In this document: one piece after another, positions 18,501-26,200 of the stretch | Layout of the letters: each line of letters starts with the position of its first letter | Position numbering within the stretch: position 1 is the first letter of the stretch | DNA from: Microbacterium salitolerans | Lineage (GTDB): Bacteria > Actinomycetota > Actinomycetes > Actinomycetales > Microbacteriaceae | Assembly: GCF_019720895.1 (NCBI RefSeq) | Contig: NZ_JAHKSH010000003.1 | Span: 558,001-622,000 of the forward strand | Length of the DNA: 64,000 nucleotides | Direction of reading: 5' to 3' | The notes under the pieces: model-generated | What the model was told of the DNA's origin: nothing | What the model saw: only the letters and a program-made list of their open reading frames with translations | Database searches by the model: none | Program-made: the position numbers and the translations under genes

Positions 18501-18982
18501 ACTCGTCGATGGACGCCTCGGCTCAGGCCGCGGCGAACGCCGACGGCGACGCCGACGGTGAGAGCAACCAGCCTTCCGTCGAGGTCGAGCACCCGAGCGT
18601 TCAGACGGGCGATCAGCAGATCGCCTACGGCTACGGGTTCGTGCCGGGCGAGAAGGTCACCGGAACGATGCTCTCCATGCCGCAGGCGCTGGGGACTCAG
18701 ACGGCCGACGAGAACGGTGAGGTGACCTTCACCTGGACGGTTGCTGATTACCACGCCGATGGCACGCACTTCGTCGAGCTCGATGGAGCGCAGTCCGGGA
18801 CCGTGTCGACCGACTTCGAGGTGACATCTGTCGCCGGCGGCGGCGGTGGCGACGATGATGATCTCGCCGCAACCGGTGGCGGGATCTCGGATCTCGTCCT
18901 CCCGGTCGCTGTCATGCTGCTCCTCACCGGCGCCACCCTGTTCGTGTACGCACGACGCCGTGGTGGCATGCTGACGGAGTGA
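15599..18982 (+). CDS. Sortase-anchored surface protein with Asp/Ala/Ser repeat stalk
   Basis: The protein has 1127 residues. A signal peptide occupies about residues 1-50 (basic start, AVVTTAAVAGAAMGA core). Residues ~55-540 resemble the 'choice-of-anchor G' exported-protein family. An Ig-like domain follows (~550-635: VEPGQSTTVTGSGFAPNETV). Next are 12 tandem VDADAS units and about 270 residues of Ala/Asp/Ser/Asn stalk made from a 136-residue tandem duplication. A second beta domain contains YGYGFVPGEKVTGTM. The end is a sortase signal: LAATG, a hydrophobic helix and YARRRGG. It is therefore covalently wall-attached. The stop overlaps the next gene's GTG by 4 bases, tying it to the DUF5819 and HTTM genes. 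The function is unknown; adhesion or an S-layer-like coat is possible. Confidence 0.82.
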   Translation: MGLTLRRSDQVQLPRGASRWFTKRRLATTAVVTTAAVAGAAMGAIPATAAETDVAEAEGRLITFDGGFIDANQLAALAPAYSATPSGDAEQSSPLELSLLNALDIDLGDGLQLFGDNGVLELGALGQYASSDESSAYASSGLVGEDGSISIGTGDPSENAYLDLSPLLGQAGLDELLTQARLELGAISASATAEAGAEPEGDYQLAGANLILQSDTVGDIVTDLNGVLGQVSDPINGIVGDGGVVESTITPLLDTLEGVINPLLLGLGQVNDLGVTATLDVDLEAAVASVFAEPITSEDSALTIDFSTGEISVDLARLVADSQGGDYDGTLNGLPANTELLGPDVIQAALDGAIGSVFDQIPALLVTAVTDAMNNADLQIAIGGAVTLLGAPVGSIGIDLEGTLGDFIGAPGSENPSTDVSLDLVGLEVGEIVGPIVEAVTNEILPALVTPIADAITDEGTLDTIFRPVVEAANGLISPVAELITNNLISATVNVKETDGDFTTPSGYDVGSFTERALQISLLPALAQPLVELSLGSATVRAAAEVIYDTAITVDPAEVEPGQSTTVTGSGFAPNETVTITVDGEDVGTATTDDSGAFTFEYDVPADAAPATVEVVAEGDVSQTPATDQLIIGEPGAEADVDADASVDADASVDADASVDADASVDADASVDADASVDADASVDADASVDADASVDADASVDADASVDADASADADAGVNANAAASASASANADDDSNASAEVAAQAAALADATSTASAASNADATAAAESAATADASNDTTADVSSDVNASAETAADAAALADASSASNADASSAVEGNAAAAAEAASTADSSMDASAEAAANADSSADADAGVNANAAASASASANADDDSNASAEVAAQAAALADATSTASAASNADATAAAESAATADASNDASADISSEANASAQTAAQAAALADASSASNADASSAAEGNAAAAAEAASTADSSMDASAQAAANADGDADGESNQPSVEVEHPSVQTGDQQIAYGYGFVPGEKVTGTMLSMPQALGTQTADENGEVTFTWTVADYHADGTHFVELDGAQSGTVSTDFEVTSVAGGGGGDDDDLAATGGGISDLVLPVAVMLLLTGATLFVYARRRGGMLTE
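17519..17734 (+). repeat. Twelve tandem 18-bp units encoding VDADAS
   Basis: Units run without gaps from 17519 to 17734. The usual form is GTTGACGCGGATGCTTCG, with GTG/GTT and GCG/GCT variants toward the ends. The middle copies are identical, so slippage could change copy number in frame and alter stalk length. Confidence 0.95.
17735..18550 (+). repeat. Tandem duplication of a 408-bp block in the stalk
   Basis: The block at 17735-18142 is repeated at 18143-18550 with an offset of exactly 408 bases (136 codons). The first ~200 bases are almost identical, and the rest shows scattered changes, such as CAG for GAG at the Ala-rich turns. The phase is kept, so the protein simply gains a second stalk segment. 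Confidence 0.9.
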
Positions 18983-19818
18983 CCAGCGAGAACAAACGCC
19001 TGACGGCAGGCAGTGGCGGTCCGGGAACATCCCGGGCCGCCACGGCCGTCGCCGCAGGCGATGAGCCGACACCGAACCCCCCTCGACGCCGCCCGTGGGT
19101 GCGCATCGTGATGATCGTCCTCGCGGCGTTCACGGCATGGCACGTGTTCGCCTCGTTCCTGTGGATCGCCCCGTGGTCGCCGGCGCGCGAGGTCGTGTCG
19201 TACAAGATGCTTTCGGGCTACATGATCCCGATGTTCGGACAGTCGTGGAGCGTCTTCGCCCCCGAGCCGATCAACGGCGACTACCGCTTCGAGGTGCGGG
19301 CCATCGTCGACGACGAGACGACCGACTGGGTCAGCGCCTCCGACGTCGAGCTGTCGATGATCCAGTACAACCTCTTCCCGCCCCGTGCGGGGATCCAGGC
19401 GATGGACGTGTCGAGCCAGTTCAAGGGCGCGTGGGCCGACCTCAACGAGGAGCAGCGCGAGGTCGCGGAGCTCAACTACTTCAAGTCCGAGTGGGAGCCC
19501 CGCATGACCGAGGCGATGACGACGCTGGGCGAGGATCCCGTCCTCGTCGAGGAATACGTCGAGCAGGAGCACCGTGCCACGGCCTATGCGACCCAGGTCG
19601 CCTATGCGGTGTGGGGCGATGACGTCGAGCGCGTGCAGTTCCGAGCGACGCGGCAGAACGTGATCCCGTTCGCCGACCGGCACGATCCCGAAGCCGAGCG
19701 TCCCGGGATCCAGTACTCGCCCACCGGCTGGCGCGGTCTGGTCGTCAATGAGGGGCAGTCGCAGGAGGACTTCACCGACGTCTTCCGCCCGACGTGGGAA
19801 CGGATGAACGACGAGTGA
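18979..19818 (+). CDS. DUF5819 family membrane-anchored protein
   Basis: The protein has 279 residues: a ~35-residue disordered cytoplasmic start, one membrane helix (about 42-62, IVMIVLAAFTAWHVFASFLW) and an extracytoplasmic domain with the family's PMFGQSWSVFAPEPINGDYR segment. The biochemical role is not known. Genes of this family often precede an HTTM gene, as here. The GTG start overlaps the surface-protein stop (GTGA at 18979), and its own stop overlaps the HTTM start in the same way, so the three are very likely translated together. By analogy SdpA/SdpB of Bacillus are a similar small-protein/HTTM pair. Confidence 0.8.
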   Translation: MTSENKRLTAGSGGPGTSRAATAVAAGDEPTPNPPRRRPWVRIVMIVLAAFTAWHVFASFLWIAPWSPAREVVSYKMLSGYMIPMFGQSWSVFAPEPINGDYRFEVRAIVDDETTDWVSASDVELSMIQYNLFPPRAGIQAMDVSSQFKGAWADLNEEQREVAELNYFKSEWEPRMTEAMTTLGEDPVLVEEYVEQEHRATAYATQVAYAVWGDDVERVQFRATRQNVIPFADRHDPEAERPGIQYSPTGWRGLVVNEGQSQEDFTDVFRPTWERMNDE

Positions 19819-20918
19819 GTGCCCGCAGGACAACCGCCGGCCGTGTGGCCGCCGACGTGGGGACGTTCGTCGTCCGCACGCCCCGCGCCGTCGGGCGCCT
19901 CATCGCGGCCGTCTGGGCCGCGGTCATCGATATCGTGCGCCGTGGCTGGCTCTTCGCAGAGGCGTGGCTGCTCGATTCGAAGAAGTCGCTCTACGGCCTC
20001 GCCATGACGCGCATCGTGCTGGGCCTCACGGGCATCGGCCTGCTGCTGTCGAACTTCTCTACGCGCCTCTACACGTTCGGCGCCGGATCCGCGTGGAACG
20101 GCGAATCGGCGGAGCCCGTCAGCGACTTCCCGAAGATCTGGATCTTCAGCCTGTTCGACAGCGTGCGGCTCGACGATGGCGCGTTCACGACGATGTATCT
20201 CGTGCTCCTCGCCCTCGCCGTCCTGTTCACACTCGGCTGGCGGACGAAGATCGTCCTGCCGATCTACTTCGTCCTCTGGGTGAGCTTCATCGAGATGACG
20301 GATGCCGTGGGAGACCAGGGCGACAACATGTATCGGATCGTGCTGCTTCTCCTGCTGTTCGCGGATCCGGCCGCCCGCTGGTCGATCGATGCACGACGTC
20401 GCGCCGCGAGCGGTGATCCGACGGTCCTGCCGCGCGAGATCAGCAACCTCCTCCACAATCTCGTCCTCGTCGCGATGACCGCGCAGGTCTGCTTCGTCTA
20501 CGTGTCCGGCGGTCTGTACAAGGCGGGCGGGGAGCCCTGGTCGGGCGGCTGGGCGGTCTACGATCCCCTCATGACGGAGCGCTTCGGCACGTGGCCCGTC
20601 CTGAGCGAGCTCGTCACGGCATGGGGTCCCATGGTCACGATCGCCGCCTGGGGCTCGATCGTGCTGCAGGTCGCGTTCCCGTTCATGCTCCTCACGCGCC
20701 CCACGCGCGTGATCGCGCTGATCGGGATCATGAGCTTCCACGTCGGAATCGGCGTGCTCATGGGGCTGCCGTGGTTCTCGCTCGCGATGATCGGCATCGA
20801 CTTCATCTTCATCCGCGATCGCACCTGGAAGCACCTGGCCGACGTGGTGCGCCGCAGCTACCGCAGGGATCCGAGCGGGCAGATCGACAACGAGGAGGCG
20901 GCACGCGTCCGCGCGTGA
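19815..20918 (+). CDS. HTTM domain membrane protein (gamma-carboxylase/SdpB-like)
   Basis: The protein has 367 residues with about seven or eight membrane helices. The core matches the HTTM family: LYGLAMTRIVLGLTGIGLLL opening, GDNMYRIVLLLLLFADP, and VYVSGGLYKAGGEPWSGG with a following helix. The family includes the membrane half of vitamin K-dependent gamma-glutamyl carboxylase and bacterial SdpB, needed to mature the SdpC toxin. Bacterial members are poorly understood; whether this one modifies or exports a protein is inference. GTG 19815 is chosen for its GTGA overlap with the DUF5819 gene. The operon ends here. Confidence 0.83.
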   Translation: MSARRTTAGRVAADVGTFVVRTPRAVGRLIAAVWAAVIDIVRRGWLFAEAWLLDSKKSLYGLAMTRIVLGLTGIGLLLSNFSTRLYTFGAGSAWNGESAEPVSDFPKIWIFSLFDSVRLDDGAFTTMYLVLLALAVLFTLGWRTKIVLPIYFVLWVSFIEMTDAVGDQGDNMYRIVLLLLLFADPAARWSIDARRRAASGDPTVLPREISNLLHNLVLVAMTAQVCFVYVSGGLYKAGGEPWSGGWAVYDPLMTERFGTWPVLSELVTAWGPMVTIAAWGSIVLQVAFPFMLLTRPTRVIALIGIMSFHVGIGVLMGLPWFSLAMIGIDFIFIRDRTWKHLADVVRRSYRRDPSGQIDNEEAARVRA

Positions 20919-20935
20919 TTGTCGGCGTACGACAA
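20919..20935. promoter_or_regulatory. Perfect inverted repeat TTGTCG-N5-CGACAA
   Basis: The 6-bp arms with a 5-base centre begin directly after the HTTM stop codon and lie about 80 bases before the acyl-CoA oxidase start. It could be a weak terminator hairpin or a dimeric repressor operator for the fatty-acid gene. No TetR-type regulator is encoded nearby. Confidence 0.35.
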
Positions 20936-21013
20936 ACAATCCTCCCGATGTGAGGGGAAGGGCATAGATTCGTGCCGCAATCACCCCTCATCACCGTGGA
21001 GAGGACCACCCCC

Positions 21014-23074
21014 GTGGCCGACACAGCCGTTCGCCCTGACACCGCAGCCCTCGCAACCGTGAGCGACGACGCGCTCGACGCGCGCATCGACGTCGAGGGG
21101 CTCACGCCCATCCTGCTCGGGAAGTGGCGTGACATCCGCCTCGAGGCGCGGGAGCTGATCAAGGACGAAGCGTTCTGGCGTATCGAGGGGCAGCACTACC
21201 TCGAGCACCGCGAGCGCGTCTTCGAGCAGTGCCGCATGCTGGCGCAGAAGGGTGCGGGCGGCCGCGCGCTGCCGAAGGAGTACGGAGGCCTCGACACGCA
21301 GGGCGGCAACCTGGCCGGCTTCGAAGAGCTCGTGCTCGCGGATCCGAGCCTGCAGATCAAGTCGGGCGTGCAGTGGGGTCTCTTCGCGTCGGCGATCTTC
21401 CAGCTCGGCACGAAGAAGCACTACGACCGGTGGCTCCGCGACGCGACCGACATGATCCTTCCGGGTGCGTTCGCGATGACGGAGACGGGCCACGGATCCG
21501 ATGTGCAGGCGATCGGCACGACGGCGACGTACGACGTCGAGAAGCAGGAGTTCGTGATCCACACGCCGTTCCGCGGCGCCTACAAGGACTACCTCGGAAA
21601 CGCCGCGACGCACGGTCGTGCGGCGACGGTGTTCGCGCAGCTCATCACGGGCGGTGTGAACTACGGCGTGCACTGCTTCTTCGTGCCGATCCGGGATGAG
21701 AGCGGCGAGAACCTCCCCGGCATCACGAGCGAGGACGACGGGCCGAAGGGCGGACTGAACGGCATCGACAACGGCCGCCTCGCCTTCGATCACGTGCGCG
21801 TTCCGCGCGAGAACCTCCTCAACCGCTACGGCGACGTCGCGGCAGACGGCACCTACTCGAGTCCCATCAAGAGCCCGGGGCGCCGCTTCTTCACGATGCT
21901 CGGCGCGCTCGTGCAGGGCCGCGTGTCGCTCGACGGCGCGGCCACATGGGCATCCGCCCTCGCCCTCAAGATCGCCGTGACCTACGGCAACGAGCGTCGT
22001 CAGTTCGATGGCGCGACGGGCGAGGAGACCCTGATCCTCGACTACGGCAAGCACCAGCGCCGCCTCCTTCCGCGTCTCGCTCAGACGTTCGCGCAGGCGT
22101 TCGCGCACGAGGAGCTCCTCCAGAAGTTCGACGGGGTCTTCAGCGGCGAAGCCGACACCGACGAGAACCGGCAGGACCTCGAGACGCTCGCGGCCGCGCT
22201 GAAGCCGCTGTCGTCGTGGCACGCGCTCGACACGATCCAGGAGGCGCGCGAGGCGTGCGGCGGTCAGGGCTACCTCGCCGAGAACCGCCTCGTCGGTCTG
22301 CACCAGGATCTCGACGTCTACGCGACGTTCGAGGGCGACAACAACGTCCTCCTCCAGCTCGTCGGCAAGCGCCTGCTCGGCGACTTCGGCGCGCAGTTCA
22401 AGGGCAAGGATCAGAGGGCGCTCGCGGCCTATGCGGCGAAGCAGGGCGCGTCGAAGTTCTTCCACGGCGCGGGACTGCGCCGTCTGGGGCAGACGGTCGC
22501 CGATTTCGGATCCACGGCGCGCTCGGTCGAGTTCGGCCTGCGCGGCGAGGACCAGCACCACCTGCTCGCCGACCGCGTGGAGCAGATGGTCGCCGACGTC
22601 GGCACGCGCCTCAACGCCGCGCGCCGACTCGATCCGGTCGAGGCGCAGCGCGTATTCAACGAGAACCAGGTCGAGCTGCTCGAGGCGGCGCGCGCCCACG
22701 GCGAGCTGCTGCAGTGGGAGGCGTTCAGCGACGCGCTCGACCAGATCGACGATGAGGGGACGCGCACCGTCATGACGTGGGTCCGGGACCTCTTCGGTCT
22801 GTCGCTCATCGAGCGTCACCTGTCGTGGCACATCATCAACGGACGACTCTCGACGCAGCGTGCGTCCGCCGTCACGCGGTACATCGACCGCCTCTGCACG
22901 CGCCTGCGCCCGCATGCGCAGGATCTCGTCGACGCCTTCGGGTTCGCTCCGGAGCATGTCCGCGCGCCGATCGCGTCGGGCGTCGAGAGCGAGCGACAGG
23001 ACGAGGCGCGGGCGCACTACCGTCGCCTGCGCGAGAGCGGCGAGGCGCCGACGCCCGAGAAGAAGGCGCGCTGA
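21014..23074 (+). CDS. Acyl-CoA oxidase/dehydrogenase family flavoprotein
   Basis: The protein has 686 residues, longer than classic acyl-CoA dehydrogenases and typical of the peroxisomal-type acyl-CoA oxidase group. It should carry FAD and introduce the 2,3-trans double bond in acyl-CoA. Landmarks are FAMTETGHGSDVQAIGTTA in the flavin/substrate region, GALVQGRVSLDGAA, CGGQGYLAENR, and the presumed catalytic Glu in YATFEGDNNVLLQ. The C-terminal ~250 residues form the extra helical domain seen in oxidases. I favour GTG 21014 because GGAGAGG lies 9 bases upstream; an in-frame GTG at 20972 is possible and would add 14 residues. A strong hairpin follows. Confidence 0.85.
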   Translation: MADTAVRPDTAALATVSDDALDARIDVEGLTPILLGKWRDIRLEARELIKDEAFWRIEGQHYLEHRERVFEQCRMLAQKGAGGRALPKEYGGLDTQGGNLAGFEELVLADPSLQIKSGVQWGLFASAIFQLGTKKHYDRWLRDATDMILPGAFAMTETGHGSDVQAIGTTATYDVEKQEFVIHTPFRGAYKDYLGNAATHGRAATVFAQLITGGVNYGVHCFFVPIRDESGENLPGITSEDDGPKGGLNGIDNGRLAFDHVRVPRENLLNRYGDVAADGTYSSPIKSPGRRFFTMLGALVQGRVSLDGAATWASALALKIAVTYGNERRQFDGATGEETLILDYGKHQRRLLPRLAQTFAQAFAHEELLQKFDGVFSGEADTDENRQDLETLAAALKPLSSWHALDTIQEAREACGGQGYLAENRLVGLHQDLDVYATFEGDNNVLLQLVGKRLLGDFGAQFKGKDQRALAAYAAKQGASKFFHGAGLRRLGQTVADFGSTARSVEFGLRGEDQHHLLADRVEQMVADVGTRLNAARRLDPVEAQRVFNENQVELLEAARAHGELLQWEAFSDALDQIDDEGTRTVMTWVRDLFGLSLIERHLSWHIINGRLSTQRASAVTRYIDRLCTRLRPHAQDLVDAFGFAPEHVRAPIASGVESERQDEARAHYRRLRESGEAPTPEKKAR

Positions 23075-23096
23075 CGGGCGGACGTCGATCACCCGG

Positions 23097-23131
23097 CCGG
23101 TGCGCTCGGAGAAGTCTTCCGAGCGCGCCGG
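23097..23131 (+). terminator. Hairpin terminator between the acyl-CoA oxidase gene and the envelope locus
   Basis: A 14-bp stem (outer CCGG pair, one T-G wobble, then GCGCTCGGA with TCCGAGCGC) closes a 7-base loop. It is followed at once by TTAGAGTATTG, in which TAGAGT could serve as the -10 box for the giant gene 90 bases downstream. Confidence 0.6.
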
Positions 23132-23221
23132 TTAGAGTATTGAGGTTGAGGGCTCCGGCGATCGCGCCCTCGAGGTCGATACCGCTGCGGTCGCACTCAC
23201 CTGCTTGGGGGAGCAGCTCGG

Positions 23222-26200
23222 ATGACGGCGATGACATGGCTGCGCGCGCGCAAGAGCACGGTTGCGGGCGCGGCGATCGTGGTCGCCGGTGCCGTCACGC
23301 TCACGGGCTTCGCCGTCGCGTACGACGGCAACCCGACTGCTGAGGTCGAGCTCGACGACGGCAGCGTGTGGGTCACGAAGACCTCCAGCGAGGTCATGGG
23401 GCATCTCAACACCGAATCGGCTCTGCTCGACGGGCAGATGCGCATCGAGTCGACGGACACCATCGACATCATGCAGGAGGGCGACGACGTCCTCTATCTC
23501 GACCACGGCTCCGATCAGCTCTCGCGCGTCGACGCCGTGAGCATGGTGCCGGGGGATGAGACAGACGTCGTCGCCGGTTCCCAGGTCCAGCGCGGGGGCG
23601 ACACCGTCGCGATCCTGGGCCCCGATGACGGCCAGCTGTACGTGGTCCCGATCAGCGAGCTGGGCACGTTCGACCCCGAGGAGAGAGACGCGGCAGCCGA
23701 GGTCTCGCCGGATGCGGCGCTCACCGTCTCCGCCGACGGCACGGTGCACGCGTTCGCGCCGAGCGACCGCACGCTGACGACGATCGACACGTCGTCGACG
23801 GGCGAGACCGTCGGCGAACCCGAGACGCGCACGCTCGAGAACATCGAGGCGGGAGCCGCGGTCCAGCTCACGACGGTGGGCGAGACGCCCGTCGTCTTCG
23901 ACGAGTCCAGCGGCCTCGTGCAGTCACCGGAGGGCCTGTCGACGTCGATCGGCTCCGCGGAGCAGGTCAGGCTGGCCGCCGACGCGGCATCGGGCCGGTC
24001 CGTGCGTCTCGCGAGCGCATCGGCGCTCATCGAGGTTCCGCTCGACGGCGCCGAGCCGACGCGAGTCGCGGCGGCCGCCGAGGGTGAGGCGGTCGAGCCT
24101 CTCGTCGTCGACGGATGCGCCTACGCGGCCTGGCGAGGCACCAACCAGGTCATCCGCGACTGCCTCGGCGCCGATGACGACCTGCAGAAGGTGGTCGAGA
24201 GCGCGCCGGCGGAGGCTTCGCTCGTCCTGCGTTCGAACGGTGACGACGTCGTCCTCAACGACGCGGCGGGCGGCGCGTCCTGGCTCGCCTCCGACGAGAT
24301 GCAGGCCGTGAACAACTGGGACGATCTCACGCCGCCCGAGGGCGATTCGCGTCAGTCGGATGAGACGGTCGAGACCGACCTCGCCGAGATCCAGCCGCCC
24401 GATCGCACGCAGGGCAACCGGGCGCCGATCGCCGAAGACGACGAGTACGGCGTCCGCGCCGGGCGCTCTGCGGTCCTGCCCGTGCTGGACAACGACAACG
24501 ATCCCGACGGCGACGTCCTGACGATCGCGGTCGACGAGGATCCGGCGATCGGCAGCGTCGAGCCGATTCAGGACGGGCGCGCGCTTCAGATCACCCTGGC
24601 GCCGAGCGAGACGAGCGGCTCTGCGACGTTCCGCTACACGGTCGACGACGGCGCGGGCGGAAGTGACTCCGCGACGGTGCGCATCGATGTGCACCCGGAG
24701 GAGGAGAACGCGGCACCGGTGCAGAAGGAGCTGCGTCCCACCGTCGCGGTCGAGACGGGCGGATCCGTCACGTACAACGTGCTCCCCGACTGGATCGATC
24801 CGGATGGCGACGACATCTATCTCGCCGCGGTCCAGCCGCAGGAGGGCGACGAGGTCGACTTCACGGCCGACGGGCAGGTGACGTACCGCTCGCTGACCCC
24901 GCGTCAGGGCCCCATCGACGTGCAGGTGACGGTGTCGGACGGTCAGGACACGGGCACGGGGACGCTGAGTCTCTCCGTGCGTCCCGTGGGCACGGTGAAA
25001 CCCGTCACCAACGCCGATCACGTCGTGATGTACGCGGGCGAGACGGCGCGTGTGGAGCCGCTCGTGAACGACATCAACGCGGCGAGCGAGTCGCTCGGCC
25101 TGTCCGGCGTCGCACCACACGCGCAGGTCACGACCGAACTCGACGCCCAGGGCGAGGCATTCACCGTCGCCGGCGAGACGCCCGGCACCTTCTACCTCGA
25201 TTACACGGCCTCGGCGGGGATGCAGTCGGCTGCGGGCCTCGTCCGCGTCGACGTGCTCGAGCGCGAGGACACGAGCGATGAGCCTCCCGTCGCCGTGCGT
25301 GATACCGCCTATCTGCCGGCCGGCGGCGAGGTGCTCATCGACGTGCTGCAGAACGACCAGGATCCGTCGGGCGGAGTGCTCGTCGTCCAGTCGGCGGCGG
25401 TGCAGGAGGCGCAGGGCGTCTCGGCCGCCGTACTCGGGCAGTCGACCGTGCAGATCACGGACAGGGCGATGCTCGAGGAGCAGGCGGTCATCACCTACAA
25501 CATCCACAACGGGTCGAAGCAGGCGACGGGCGAGATCATCGTGATCCCCGTGCCGCCGACCGACCGGGCACGCGCTCCGATCGCCATGAACGACTCCGCC
25601 ACCGTGCGCGCCGGCGACGTCGTCACGATTCCCGTCACCGACAACGACCACCATCCGAATGGCGAGTCGTTCTCGGTGGACCCGGAGTTCGTCGAGCAGC
25701 CGTCCGACGAGATGGGCCAGATCTTCGTCGCGCAGGATGACGTGCGCTTCCGGGCGGCACCCGATGCCCAGGGCCAGGTGCGCGCGATCTACACGGTGGT
25801 CGATGCGAAGGGCCAGGAGGCGTCGGCCGCGGTGACGATCGACATCGTCCCCTGGAACGAAGAGATCAACAGCGCGCCGATCCCGCAGACGGTCACGGCG
25901 CGCACGCTCGCGGGCTCCGACGCGCGCATCGAGATCCCTCTCGATCAGATCGATCCCGACGGAGACTCCGTCGACCTCGTCGGCCCGGCAGACGCCTCCG
26001 CGAAGGGGCGGATCACCGAGCAGGGCGCCGACTACCTCACCTACGCGGCGGACCGCGACGCCACGGGCGTGGACACGTTCCAGTATCGCGTCGTCGACAC
26101 ATTCGGCGAGGAGGCGATCGGCACGATCCGCGTGGGCATCGCTCCGCCCGAGAGCATCAATCAGGCTCCCAACGCGATGAGCGACGAGGTGGCGATGCGT

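Noticed and set aside
15635-19072. Minus-strand open frame of about 1145 codons opposite the surface protein
   Set aside because: Its apparent repeats are the reverse complement of the VDADAS units; the plus strand has the signal peptide and the sortase motif.
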